Of a stretch of DNA of 64,000 nt, positions 44,950 through 56,333 are shown piece by piece. The notes under the pieces were generated by a model. That model ran no database searches. It was not told the origin of the DNA and saw nothing but the letters and a program-made list of their open reading frames with translations. Numbering within the stretch: the stretch's first letter is position 1; the number at the start of each line of letters is the position of its first letter. Made by a program: the position numbers and the translations under genes. The stretch covers positions 1 through 64,000 of the forward strand of contig CAVPXB010000027.1 in NCBI GenBank assembly GCA_963709525.1. The letters are read 5' to 3'. Origin of the DNA: CAIWHR01 sp963709525. GTDB taxonomy: Bacteria > Pseudomonadota > Gammaproteobacteria > Burkholderiales > Casimicrobiaceae.

Positions 44950-46533
44950 GTGTCGACAACCGACCCGGCAGGCAGGTGGTATGGACTTTTCAGCGCAGCG
45001 GATTTTTGCGTCGCCGGCGGAAATTGCGACCCCACTCCGACAGCGCCGGCTGCGTATTGGTATTTTCGCAGCGAGACCATCGCCGTGCCGAAGCCAGGCG
45101 TTCCGACGGCGGGCTTTGGTCGCGGCGTGCCGGTGTTCGAGGATCTGCGGCGCTGGGAAGGGCGGTTGCGCGGGGCGGTGCCGGTCGATGCTCCACCGCT
45201 CGTCTGGATCGCCGCCCCCGATGCGCTCGCCGACTGCACGCTCGACTCCGATGGCGGGTCGATCACCTGCGACGGACGAGTGCTGGAAGCGCGTTTCGTC
45301 GCTCCGATCCCGCTCAACCGTTCGTACGCGAATGCTGCATCGGTCGCTTTCCTCGCTGCGCGCGGGCTCGACCTGCGCGGCGATCTGAGCGCTGACGGGT
45401 TCAGCATCCGCAGCGTCTGGCCGCGCGACTTCCGCCTCGCGACCGACCTGCCGCTGCGTCCGCTGCCGGATGACCGCCCGCCTGCATTGGCGCTGCGCGC
45501 GCTGATGCGAGAAGTGCCGCAGGGCGGCGCCACCCGCGATTTCGCCGCCTGGCGTCTGTGGGAACGCAAGCCGGCGGCGACGATGGCCGGCAAGCCGGTG
45601 CTCGCGTTCATCGTCAACGGCGCGCAAGGGGACGACGACGAAGCGCACGGCGGGCATTTCGCGATCGCCACCGGACGCATCGGCACCGATGGCGGGATCG
45701 GGGACTGGCTGGTCAGCGACTTCTACACCCTCGACAGCGAGAGCGAAAAAGGCATCATCGCGGCGCCGGTGCCCCTCGACAACTACCTCGGCGACCTCAA
45801 CGCCGGGCAAGCCTGGTATCGGCCCTCGGCAATCGTGGTGGCGGTGCTGGCCGACCCCGCAGCCGCGCAGCTCGTGCAATCGGCGCTGGGGCGCGTCTAC
45901 CAGCAGTTCTATCGCCACCAGCTTGTCTACTACCACCCGAACAGCAACTGCACGAGCATCAGCGTCGATACGCTTTGCGCACTCGGCATGAAGCTCGCGC
46001 GCCGCGCCGCCGACGCGCCCTGGCTGGCGGCGCTGGCCTTTCCCTGGCTGGTCGTGCGCGAGCGCTCGCTGGCGAAGGCAGGACTTGCCTGCGATTACGC
46101 CAGCGCCGACCCGGTCCGGTTGTTCCCCGCGGCAGCGCTGGAGGAAATCGTCACCCGCCTCTTCGCGCTCGTGGACACCGCGAAACCGGAGGGCAGCCTG
46201 GAGACATGGCTCGCACGCGACCTCGACGCACTGCTGTTCGCGCGCGTGCCGCAGATTCCATCGAGCCGCGCCTGGGGCGACGCTCCGGTGGTGACGCTGG
46301 CCGAATACCGGTCGCGCCTGCCGAGCGACCCGCGCGATTTCAGGATCGTTCCCGTGCCGGCGAGACCCTTTCCTGCCGCGCTGCGCGACAGCGATCTCCT
46401 GCCCCCGCCGCTGCAACGCTCCGACGTTGTCGCGGCCGTATGGGGCGCGCTCCTGCTGGTCGGAATCCCGGGATTGCTGCGCGCTGCCTGGCGCCGCTGG
46501 CGGGCGCGCCGGCGCAGCGGGCTCTCAGGATGA
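44950..46533 (+). CDS. Unassigned 527-residue protein, papain-like (permuted NlpC/P60) candidate with C-terminal membrane segment
   Basis: GTG start 10 bp after selD. The N-terminal half is unfamiliar (WYGLFSAADFCVAGGNCD, PLNRSYANAASVAFLAARG). Residues about 235-340 contain GGHFAIATGRIGTDGGIGDW and then YHPNSNCTSISVDTL: a conserved-looking His before an Asn-Cys, as in circularly permuted NlpC/P60 and LRAT-type amidases. One C-terminal hydrophobic helix (VVAAVWGALLLVGIPGLL) precedes a basic end (RRWRARRRSG), so it is probably anchored in the inner membrane. The enzyme idea is inference from two motifs. Its stop overlaps the convergent peptidase gene by 9 bp. Confidence 0.55.
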   Translation: MSTTDPAGRWYGLFSAADFCVAGGNCDPTPTAPAAYWYFRSETIAVPKPGVPTAGFGRGVPVFEDLRRWEGRLRGAVPVDAPPLVWIAAPDALADCTLDSDGGSITCDGRVLEARFVAPIPLNRSYANAASVAFLAARGLDLRGDLSADGFSIRSVWPRDFRLATDLPLRPLPDDRPPALALRALMREVPQGGATRDFAAWRLWERKPAATMAGKPVLAFIVNGAQGDDDEAHGGHFAIATGRIGTDGGIGDWLVSDFYTLDSESEKGIIAAPVPLDNYLGDLNAGQAWYRPSAIVVAVLADPAAAQLVQSALGRVYQQFYRHQLVYYHPNSNCTSISVDTLCALGMKLARRAADAPWLAALAFPWLVVRERSLAKAGLACDYASADPVRLFPAAALEEIVTRLFALVDTAKPEGSLETWLARDLDALLFARVPQIPSSRAWGDAPVVTLAEYRSRLPSDPRDFRIVPVPARPFPAALRDSDLLPPPLQRSDVVAAVWGALLLVGIPGLLRAAWRRWRARRRSGLSG

Positions 46534-47768
46534 CGCGGGCGGCAGCAGCAATTCCGCCAGCGCCAGCGCGACGACCTCGGTCGCCTGGTGAACAGGTCGT
46601 CGAGCACGAGTTTCTCGTCCGCACGGTGGCCGTTGGCCTCGACTAGGGTGCGCGGCCCCGCGCCGTAGAGCACCGTGGGACGCCTGCCGCGGTGTAGTGG
46701 CGAGCGTCGGTGTAGATCGGCACGCCGTGGGTGCGCAGTGTCCTCGCCGAACACCTCGCGCGCGCCGTTTCATCGCCGCGACCAGCCGCTCCTGCCCGGT
46801 ATGGGGACGAACGGCAAGGCCAGCAGGATGCGCCGGGTGCTCAGCCCTGACGCCGGGCCACTTCGCCGCCGCGTCATGAATCGTGCGCGTCAGCATGCGC
46901 TTCGGCAGCCGCCGGGTCCTCCTCGGGAATGATCCGGCGGTCGATGCGGAACGTCACGTGGTCGGGCACCACGTTGGTGTTGATGCCGCCTTCGATCAGG
47001 CCCGACCACCAGCGTCGGCGAACCGATCCCGGGGACTGCCGATTTCGTCGCGGATAGGATTTGCGCAAAGCATAGAGGTCGCTGAGCATTCCGGTCGCGG
47101 CTTCGAGCGCATCAATGCCCTTGTCGGGCTCGGCCGCATGCCCCGACTTGCCGGCCACTCCACCTCGAGATGCAGGCAGCCGTTGTGCGCGGTCGTGATG
47201 CCGTAGGAAAAGCCGGCGGAGATCGCGAAATCGGGCCTGGTCAGGCCTTCGTTCAGCAGCCATGCCGGACCGATCGCGCCCCCGCCTCCTCGTCGTAGGT
47301 GAAGTGCAGTTCGACGGTGCCCTCGAACCCCGCGCCCGCCGGCGCCGCGTCGTCCAGCGCGACGCAGCGCGAACGCGTAGGTGGCGAAGTCGGACTTCGA
47401 TACCGCGACGCCGCGGCCGTACATGACGCCGTCGCGCATCTCGGCGCCATAGGGATCGGTGGTCCAGCCGGTCCCCGGCGGCACGACGTCGCCATGCGCG
47501 TTCAACGCGATGGTCGGGCCGCTGCCGGTCCCGAATCGACGGCGCACGACCAGATTGATGCAGCTCTCCATGCCGTTGGCCTCGACCAGCGTCGTGCGGC
47601 ACAAGGTGCCGCTCGACCGCAAAGCCCATCGCCGTCAGCAGCTAGCGCCGTGCGCTCGGCATGCGGCGCGCAATCGCCCGGCGGATTGTCGGAGGCTACC
47701 TTGACCAGTTCGGCCAGGAACGCGTTCCTCGCGGCGCGATGCGACCCGAGCCACGCGTGCAATGTCAC
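46525..47768 (-). pseudogene. M20-family metallopeptidase (ArgE/DapE-like), multiply frameshifted
   Basis: GTG start at 47768: MTLHAWLGSHRAARNAFLAE, then LVKVASDNPPGD. Then in changing frames LNAHGDVVPPGTGWTTDPYG, ELHFTYDEEAGARS and SAGFSYGITTAHNGCLHLEV, then GINTNVVPDHVTFRIDRRII, PEEDP. HGD is the first zinc/aspartate motif, YDEE the catalytic-glutamate pair and NVVPD the dimerisation-domain signature of M20 hydrolases. At least five indels within 1.2 kb, denser than in surrounding genes. Downstream of the carbamoylase-like gene by 27 bp, so they form one operon transcribed away from the IclR gene. Substrate probably an N-acyl amino acid. Confidence 0.75.
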
Positions 47769-47795
47769 GGGCCACGTCGTTCAAGGGAACACCTT

Positions 47796-49040
47796 TCAAT
47801 TGCGCGGCGGCGTGAACGACGCGACGAACCGTGCGAGCACGCGTGCGCCAGCGGCGATGTCGGACACCGTCACCGCCTCGGCCGGGTTGTGGCTGATGCC
47901 GCCCTTGCAGCGCACGAAAAGCATGCCGATGGGCGCGATGTCGACCATCGCCATGCCGTCGTGACCGGCGCCCGACGGCAGGTGATGCACGCGCTGCGCC
48001 CTCGCTGTGCAATCGCCGCGGCAAGCTGTCGCTGCAGGTCGGGGTCGCAGCGGCGCCGTGTTCGCTTCCCACAGCGGCGTCGAACGTCATGACGATGTTG
48101 CGGCGGCGCGGCGATCGCCGCGCACGCTGTCCTGCATCGCGGCCACGGCCGCTGTCGCTGGTCGTCGGTCGGCGCGCGCGCATCCAGCGAAAACCGGACC
48201 TTGCCGGGAATCACGTTCATCGCGCCGGGCAGCGCCTCGATCCGGCCCACGGTGGCGACGACCTCCGGCAGTCGTGGCCGCGATCCGCTCGATCGCGAGC
48301 ACGCATTCGGCGGCGGCGGCCAGCGCGTCGTGGCGCAATCCCATCGGCACCGTGCCGGCGTGACCGGCCATGCCGGCAACTCGACGCCGAAGCGGTTGCC
48401 GCCGTTGATCGCGGTGACGACGCCCGACGGCAGGCTGCTCGGCTTCGAGCACCGGGCCCTGCTCGATGTGCAGCTCGACGTAGGCGAGGAGGTCCTCCGC
48501 GCCGGCGCGCGCCCGCGGCTATCGCGCCGGATCGAAGCCCGAGGCCGCGCAGCGCGTCGCGCATCGTGATCCCGTCCGCATCGACCCGATCGAGCACCGC
48601 AGCGTCGAAGGTGCCTGCCAGCGCGCGGCTGCCGAGCAGCGTCGACGCAAAGCGCACGCCCTCCTCGTCGGCAAAACCGACGACCTCGATGGCGAAGGGC
48701 AGGCGTCGATTGCGCCCGGCGGTCGGCGCCACACAGTCGATCGCGGTGACGACGCCCAGCATGCCGTCGTAGCGGCCGGCGTCGCGCACGGTGTCCAGGT
48801 GCGAGCCCAGCATCAGGCAGGGCAGCCCGTGACGTTCGCCTTCGTAGCGACCGACGCACGTTGCCGATCGCGTCGAGGCGCACGGTCCATTCCCGCCTCG
48901 CGCATCCACGTCGCGCACCAGTCGCGGTCGCGTCGCGCTGCTGCGGGCGAGAGGAAGACGCGGGCAAGATGCCCGGGATGCTCGGAAAAGCGAGCCAGGA
49001 TGTCGCAGCGTTCGGCAATGCGGCGGGCGTCGAGGGACAT
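47796..49040 (-). pseudogene. Zn-dependent carbamoyl-amidohydrolase (allantoate/N-carbamoyl-amino-acid hydrolase family), multiply frameshifted
   Basis: MSLDARRIAERCDILARFSE starts at 49040. Then come GSHLDTVRDAGRYDGMLGVV, GFADEEGVRFASTLLGSRAL, HIEQGPVLEAEQPA, VTAINGGNRFGVELPAW, IEALPGAMNVIPGKVRFSLD and HHLPSGAGHDGMAMVDIAPI, then GMLFVRCKGGISHNPAE. These are exactly the AllC/HyuC signatures (GSHLDTV zinc ligands, EE, HIEQGP, GAGHDA-like). At least six frame changes are needed. The family cleaves allantoate or N-carbamoyl amino acids to release ammonia. It precedes the M20 gene by 27 bp and is divergent from an IclR regulator. Confidence 0.82.
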
Positions 49041-49133
49041 GGCTATGGGCGGGTCGCGGTCATTCGCGCAGCAGCGCCGCGGGTGGGATCAAAGGCGCCA
49101 GTTTACCCGCGAACAGCGGCGCCCGCAGTAGCT

Positions 49134-49150
49134 GTGAAAATCACTTTCAC
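49134..49150. promoter_or_regulatory. Candidate IclR operator
   Basis: The inverted repeat GTGAAA-N5-TTTCAC lies in the 160-bp divergent gap between the carbamoylase gene and the IclR-family gene, 94 bp from one start and 51 bp from the other. IclR-type regulators commonly bind such short palindromes. Confidence 0.45.
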
Positions 49151-49200
49151 TGCCTGCAGTCGGTGCTAACATGGGCGCCTCGCTTTCGGCTGCAAACGCC

Positions 49201-50052
49201 ATGCCGCCCCCGCCCAAGACCGCGCGCACCACCACTGCCGCCCGCCCGCGTCAAGCCGGCGCGTCGCGCGCCGGCCACGCGCAGCGGCGGTGGCCACACC
49301 CAGGCGCTGTCGCGCGGCCTCGCCGTGCTGGAAGCGCTCGCCGCCACTGAAGGCGGGGCAACGCTGACCGCGATCGCGGACAGGCTCGCGCTCCGGCGCC
49401 GACCGCCTACCGCCTGCTGGCGACGCTGTCCGAGGCCGGCTACGTCCAGCAGGGGCCGGGAGGCGAGTGGCTGGTCGGCGTGCGCGCGTTCCGCGTCGGC
49501 GCCGCCTTCCTCGATCATCGCAATCTGGTGGTGCAGGCCTACCCGTTCCTCAAGCGGTTGATGGAGCAATCGGGCGAAACGACCAACCTGGCCGTCATCG
49601 ACAACGGCGAGGCGGTGTTCGTCGAGCAGGTGCAGTGCCGCGAGTTGATGCGCATGTCGATCAAACTCGGTGCACGCGCGCCGCTGCATGCTTCCGGTGT
49701 CGGCAAGGCGATGCTGGCGGCGATGGATGCCAGCGCCATCGATGCGGTGCTGGGCCGGCGCGGCCTCGTCCGCCATACGGCAAAGACGCTGACGGAACGC
49801 GCGGCGCTGGCGCGCGAATTGGCGGCGTCGCGCGAGCGCGGCTACGCCATCGACGACGAGGAACACGCCGCGGGCCTGTTCTGCATCGCGCGCGCCCTCT
49901 GGGACGAGAACGGCGAGCCCTGGGCCGCCATCTCGCTCGCGGGCCCGACATCGCGGCTCGTTCCCGCGCGCGTGGAGGCGCTGGGCCGCCTCGTTCATGC
50001 GATCGCCGACGAACTCACGACCGCGCTGGGCGGCCAGCTGCCGCGCCGATAG
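49201..50052 (+). CDS. IclR-family transcriptional regulator, frameshifted near its N-terminus
   Basis: About 280 residues. A Pro/Ala-rich leader, then HTQALSRGLAVLEALAATEG and ATLTAIADRLAL start the winged helix; a missing base near 49395 precedes APTAYRLLATLSEAGYVQQG, the recognition helix and wing. The IclR effector domain has LVVQAYPFLKRLMEQSGETT, NLAVID, VEQVQ, APLHASGVGKAMLA and RERGYAIDDEEHAAGLFCIA. ATG 49201 requires a second small shift at about 49240 to enter this frame. Transcribed divergently from the carbamoylase and M20 genes, which it most likely controls in response to a ureide or amino-acid derivative. Confidence 0.85.
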
Positions 50053-50094
50053 GCACTCCGACCCGGACGCGAAGCACTGTTCGCGTGAAACTCG

Positions 50095-51411
<1,317 letters not shown>

Positions 51412-51539
51412 GTTCCCCTCCTTGCTGCAGCATCAGGACGCGACCCGGGGACCCCCGCGCAAACGACTGGTGGAATCCCGCCCACCGGTCGGCTGCGCCT
51501 GTCCTACCGTTCGGGCAACCCCTTCGACATCCCGCGGCA

Positions 51540-54341
51540 TCAACGCCGCTTGGCCGCCGCGGCGAATACGGCCTCGATCCGCCGCCGGTCGACGGCATCG
51601 CACACGCCCGGTCGGGCGCACCATTCGAGCAGGCGCAGGTTCTCCTTGCCGCCAGCATCGGCGCCACCGCCGCTGAACCGGGCCTTGAGCCTCTGTACCT
51701 GCAGCGCCAGACGCTGGGGCTGGAATTCGGCGGGACTATCGAGTTCCGCCAGCATCTCCAGTTCGGCGATCGCCGCACGCCTGGCGGCGGCACCGTCGTT
51801 GATCCGCGCCCGGTAAACGGACCCTGCCGCTGCGTCGGCCAGCGCCTGCAACGCCGCGTCGCGGCGCGCGAGGAGCTTGCGCTCCCAGTCCGCAGGCAGC
51901 GTTCCTGCTGCCGCCCATGCCGGCGCGACCTCCTCCTCCAGCGCTTGCGTCGCGTCGCCGCCGGCAGCGACGAGCACCCGCTGATCGAGGCTCTCGCAGA
52001 GCTTTTCCTTCGCCGCCAGGACCTGCCACACCGCCGCTTCGCGCGACCGCACGCGCGCGCTCAGGAGATCCTCGACCGCCGCGCGGGCCTTGCGGAACCG
52101 GGCCTCGAGGGCGCCCGCACCCGGGTCGCTGCCCAAGGGCTTCTTCCATTGGTCGACGAGCCCGCGCAACGAACGCCGGATCGCCGCGTCGTCCCCGTCC
52201 TGCACTTGTGCCAGCGCGTCGAGCTCCCGGCAAATCTGCTCCTGCGCGCGACGCCCCTCGTGTTTCCGATCGTCGTCTTCGCGGCGCTTGCTGTCGCGCG
52301 CGCTGAACACGGCGTCGCAGGCGGCACGAAATGCTTCCCACAGGGGCCGCTCGTCGCGTTGCGGCAGCGGCATCGCCTTGGCCCGCTCCTGCCACCGCGC
52401 CTGGATGGCCCGCAGCTGCGCCGGCGTGTCGCGCTCCATTGCCCGCTCGGCGAATGCGGTCGCTTCGGCGATCAGCGCCAGCCGCGCCGCCTTGGCCTCG
52501 CCGCGCACCGCTGCCAGCACTTCGCGCAACGGCGCCAATACGGTCTTCAGCCGCGCGTCCAACGTCTTCCAGGTGCCCGGTTCGACGCTGCCGAGATCAC
52601 CGTCACGCCAGGTTTGCTCGGTTTCGCGTATCCACCGCTCGATCGCGCGCCAGTCGCGCGGCTCGGCAAGCAGCGTCGGGGCGTGGATTTCGGCCATGGC
52701 GATGAACTCGTCGCGCTTGCGGCGCGCTTCCTTGCGCCGCGCCGACGCTTCCGCGAACTGGCGTGCGGCAGGCGCGTAGGCCTTTTCGCAGGCGCGGTCG
52801 AAGCGTTCCCACAAGGCCTTGGGTACGCCTGCGTGCTGCTGGTCGAGCGCTTTCCACTCGGCGCGCAACTTCTTGACGTCCGCCGCCACCCGCGGCGCGT
52901 CCTCCTGTTGCGCCAACAGCACCTCGGCACGTTCGCACAGCTGGAGGCGCGCCTGGTGCTGGCCGAAGGACTCCCAGCGCTCCAGCTCGGTGAGCTGCTG
53001 GACGACGCGCGACACCCGCTGCGTGGTCGGCTTGGGCAGCACGCCGATGCTCGCCTTGAGCGTCCGGATCTCGTCCGCCGCTGCCCGCGCCGCATGGAGT
53101 TCTCCGGCGGCGAGCGCCTGCTCGGCGGCGTGCAGCGCGCCGTGCAATAGCTGCCGATTGGCATTGGTCTGCTGTTGTTCCGCATTGACGAGTGCCAGGC
53201 GGCGCTGTTCGATCGCGATCAACGCCGTCTCGAAGCGCTGCGTCAATTCAGGCGTACGGATCGCCCGGTCCAGGGCCTGCCACCGCTCCGGCAACCCGGC
53301 CGCGTCGACACCGGTGCCCGCCGCCAGCGTTTCGGCCTCGATCACCAGCGCCTCGGCGCTCGCCTGCGCGAGACGCGCGTCCTCCCACTCGGCGATGCGC
53401 TGCTCCGCGTGCGCGAGCGCAGGTTCGGCATCGGCATCGGAGAGTTCGCCGGCCTGGGCGCGCAGCTGGGCGAGTTCGGCCCGCAACACCGAGTGCCCTT
53501 CCGGGGCCGTCGGGTTCTGCAAGCCGGCGATCCATTCGCGCAGGCGCGTCGCAAAACGCGTGCGGGCACGATGCGCCTCGTGCTCCCGATCGAAGCGTGC
53601 CTGCAGAGCCTCGCGCGCCGACTGCGAGCGCGCGAGCCGGGCGGGGTCGTCCTTGAGGTCGAGCGCCTCCCAGCGGCGATTGAGTTCCACCACGGCCGAC
53701 AACACCGGTCCCGGCTGCTCCACCAGCGCCTCCAGCGCGCCGAGGATCGCATCGGCCTCCGTGGCCCGGCCCTCCTGGGTCGCCATGGCGTCCAGCCGCT
53801 GGCGGGCCAGCCGGGCGACGCCGCGATCCCGATCGAGATCACGGGCGGCATCGCAGAGCCGATGCAGGTTTTCCCGGCTATGCACGCGCTCGGCCGCCGC
53901 CAGGCGGGTTTCGGCCAGCGGAGCCGCCAGCGCGAGTTCGACCAGCAGATGTTCGTCGTGCATCGCGGCGACCGCCGCCCGACGACGATCTCCGTCCTGC
54001 GTGTGACGCACGACTTCGCCGCGAATCGCGTCGCTGCAGTTCTCGGCGCCGAGGAACGTGCGCGCGGCTTCGGCCTCCGGAGTGTCGGCGAGCACCATGC
54101 CCAATGCCGTTGCCAACGCCGCGCGCACGTCGGAATCGGCTTCGGCGTGCCAGGCGCTGACCAGTTCGGACAAGCGCGAGCAGCGCCGCGCCGCGGCCGC
54201 GCGGACTTCCGGCGCGGGATCGGTGGTCAGGAGCAGCGCGAGTTCGTCTGCCTCGGGAGCCAGCGCGGCGACGCCGAGCAGGCGCTGCGCGGACTCGGCA
54301 TGTTCGTGCAATGCGGAACGGAAAAGGCGCGAGGTGATCAC
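51540..54341 (-). CDS. DUF349-domain coiled-coil protein
   Basis: 933 residues, intact, GTG start at 54341. The N-terminal third is HEAT-like (TDPAPEVRAAAARRCSRLSE, LGMVLADTPEAEAARTFLG). The rest is long charged helices with DUF349 units such as WKALDQQHAGVPKALWERFD and WQERAKAMPLPQRDERPLWE. There is no signal peptide. DUF349 proteins of this size are widespread in beta- and gammaproteobacteria; their function is unclear. It lies between paaK and rhlE on the same strand, with gaps of 128 and 226 bp, so probably its own unit. Confidence 0.88.
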   Translation of the reverse strand: MITSRLFRSALHEHAESAQRLLGVAALAPEADELALLLTTDPAPEVRAAAARRCSRLSELVSAWHAEADSDVRAALATALGMVLADTPEAEAARTFLGAENCSDAIRGEVVRHTQDGDRRRAAVAAMHDEHLLVELALAAPLAETRLAAAERVHSRENLHRLCDAARDLDRDRGVARLARQRLDAMATQEGRATEADAILGALEALVEQPGPVLSAVVELNRRWEALDLKDDPARLARSQSAREALQARFDREHEAHRARTRFATRLREWIAGLQNPTAPEGHSVLRAELAQLRAQAGELSDADAEPALAHAEQRIAEWEDARLAQASAEALVIEAETLAAGTGVDAAGLPERWQALDRAIRTPELTQRFETALIAIEQRRLALVNAEQQQTNANRQLLHGALHAAEQALAAGELHAARAAADEIRTLKASIGVLPKPTTQRVSRVVQQLTELERWESFGQHQARLQLCERAEVLLAQQEDAPRVAADVKKLRAEWKALDQQHAGVPKALWERFDRACEKAYAPAARQFAEASARRKEARRKRDEFIAMAEIHAPTLLAEPRDWRAIERWIRETEQTWRDGDLGSVEPGTWKTLDARLKTVLAPLREVLAAVRGEAKAARLALIAEATAFAERAMERDTPAQLRAIQARWQERAKAMPLPQRDERPLWEAFRAACDAVFSARDSKRREDDDRKHEGRRAQEQICRELDALAQVQDGDDAAIRRSLRGLVDQWKKPLGSDPGAGALEARFRKARAAVEDLLSARVRSREAAVWQVLAAKEKLCESLDQRVLVAAGGDATQALEEEVAPAWAAAGTLPADWERKLLARRDAALQALADAAAGSVYRARINDGAAARRAAIAELEMLAELDSPAEFQPQRLALQVQRLKARFSGGGADAGGKENLRLLEWCARPGVCDAVDRRRIEAVFAAAAKRR

Positions 54342-54567
54342 GGTGGGTGTCGGGCCCGGGCTTGCGGGACTTCCTCGTGCGCTCGGCGCCTCGAATCCGG
54401 CGCCGACGTCGACGAGAAGGTTCCACGGCCCTGCGGCCGGTCAGTTTGGCGGTGGCTAAAACCGGATTGTACCGGTGACCCGGGCCGCATCGCACACCGG
54501 GACGTGTTGCCGCCGCGCCCCGCCGAACCTCGGGGCGCCCGCGCGGCCGCAGTCCGAACCGCGTTCT

Positions 54568-55836
54568 CTATCGCGGCCGGGCCACCCAGCGGGCGTCGGG
54601 GCCGTGCCCGGCGCGGCGCGCCTCGGGCTTGCGATGGCGTGCTCCCGCATCGGGCTTGCCGCCGGCACCGCGATGGCTGCCTCCCCGCGGCTCCAGCCCC
54701 GGGATGACTTCGGTGCGGATCGGCTTGCCGGTGTAACGCTCGATCTGGCGCAACGCGCCGCGATCGGTGTGGTGGGCAAGCGACACCGCAACGCCGGTCG
54801 CGCCTGCTCGCCCGGTACGTCCGATGCGGTGGACGTAATTCTCGGCCTGATGCGGAAGATCGAAATTGATCACGTGGCTGATGCCGGCGACATCGAGGCC
54901 GCGTGCGGCGACGTCGGTGGCGACCAGCGTGCGCAAGCGCCCGCGGCGCAGATCCTGCAACGTGCGGGTGCGCTCGCCCTGGCTCATGTCGCCGTGCAGC
55001 GCGGCGACTGCATGCCCCTCACCACGCAACCGCAGGGCGAGCGATTCCGCGTCGCGTTTGGTGGCGATGAACACGATGCTCTGCGTCATCGCAGTGTCGG
55101 CCAGCAGGTGATCGAGCAGCCGGTGCTTGTGGCCGTGATCGTCGGCAAAATGCACCCGCTGCTCGATGGCGGCCGGCGCCGCGTGGTTGGCCTCGGCCTC
55201 GATGCGCACCGGATCGCGCATCAGCTTGGCCGACAGCCGCGCGATCGCCGGCTCGAAGGTCGCCGAAAACAGCGCCGTCAGTCGCGAGGGCGGCGTCATG
55301 GCGGCGATCGCCTCGACGTCGTCGATGAAGCCCATGTCCAGCATCCGGTCGGCCTCGTCCAGCACCAGCACCTCGAGATGCGAGAGGTTGACCCGACCCC
55401 GGTTGAGGTGATCGAGCAGGCGTCCCGGCGTCGCGACCAGGATGTCCACGCCGCGCGCCAGCTCGCGGTTCTGCACCGGATACGGCACGCCGCCGTAGAT
55501 GCAGACCGTGCGTGCGCGCAGCGTCTGGCCGTAGCGTACCGCCTGCTCCGACACCTGCTGTGCAAGCTCGCGGGTGGGTGCCAGGACGAGCACTCGCGGC
55601 GCGCCCGGCAACCGCGGCGCGCGCTTGCCGGCCGCGGCGGCATCGAAAAAGCGCTGCAGCACCGGCAGGACGAAGGCGGCCGTCTTGCCGGTGCCAGTCT
55701 GGGCCGAGGCGATCAGGTCGCGCCCGGAAAGCAGCACCGGTATGGCCTGCGCCTGTATGGCAGTGGGTTCGAGGTAACCGCACTCGGCGAGCGAGGCGAG
55801 CAACGGCGGTGCGAGATTCAGTTCGGAAAACGTCAT
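54568..55836 (-). CDS. rhlE: DEAD-box ATP-dependent RNA helicase RhlE
   Basis: 422 residues from ATG 55836 (MTFSELNLAPPLLASLAECG). The Q motif (GYLEPTAIQAQAIP), Walker A AQTGTGKT, PTRELA, VLDEADRMLDMGF (DEAD), SAT, and helicase motif VI HRIGRTGRAG are all present in order. The C-terminal tail (EPRGGSHRGAGGKPDAGARH) is basic and disordered as in RhlE proteins that act on ribosome assembly and mRNA decay. A 5' leader of several hundred bases is possible (55837-56333), typical of cold-inducible helicase genes. Confidence 0.95.
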   Translation of the reverse strand: MTFSELNLAPPLLASLAECGYLEPTAIQAQAIPVLLSGRDLIASAQTGTGKTAAFVLPVLQRFFDAAAAGKRAPRLPGAPRVLVLAPTRELAQQVSEQAVRYGQTLRARTVCIYGGVPYPVQNRELARGVDILVATPGRLLDHLNRGRVNLSHLEVLVLDEADRMLDMGFIDDVEAIAAMTPPSRLTALFSATFEPAIARLSAKLMRDPVRIEAEANHAAPAAIEQRVHFADDHGHKHRLLDHLLADTAMTQSIVFIATKRDAESLALRLRGEGHAVAALHGDMSQGERTRTLQDLRRGRLRTLVATDVAARGLDVAGISHVINFDLPHQAENYVHRIGRTGRAGATGVAVSLAHHTDRGALRQIERYTGKPIRTEVIPGLEPRGGSHRGAGGKPDAGARHRKPEARRAGHGPDARWVARPR

Positions 55837-56333
55837 TTTAGGATCCGCAAAGAGCAACATAGGTTCGCGCCCATCGGAGAGGCGCAGGCGGCCGTCGGGC
55901 CGCAAGCGCTGCTCGCCACCGAAGCGGTGGCGGACACGCGAACCTGAAATTCCGGATCGACGAACCGGCGACCTCGCCCGCGGGCCGCCTTCGGCGCAAG
56001 GGCCGTCGGCAGCGACGATGCAATGAGGCGCCTGCCCCCGCGACCGGGTCGACAGACTGCAAAGCCATCGTCGCTAACCGGTGGATCGATCCTGTGCCCT
56101 CCATGTTGGAGAACCGGACCAGAACGTCCTTGTCGGACGTCGGGGAGGATTAGAAGCCGATGATCCGATTGCCTTGAAGCGCGCTGCACCTGCGGCGGGC
56201 AACCGTCACGAACCTCGCAGATCGCCGCAGGGGGCGGATTCTAGCACGGATGTTGCGTCGCAACGAAACCGCGCGCGCCGCGAGCCTGCATCGAAGCCCG
56301 GGACGTGGCCTGGGCTTCGATTGCAAGCAAGGC
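55837..56333. other. 497-bp intergenic region upstream of rhlE
   Basis: No convincing gene on either strand. GC-rich with several short inverted repeats on the rhlE (minus) strand, for example around 55975-56040. It probably contains the rhlE promoter and a structured 5' untranslated region. I see no known riboswitch. Confidence 0.4.
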
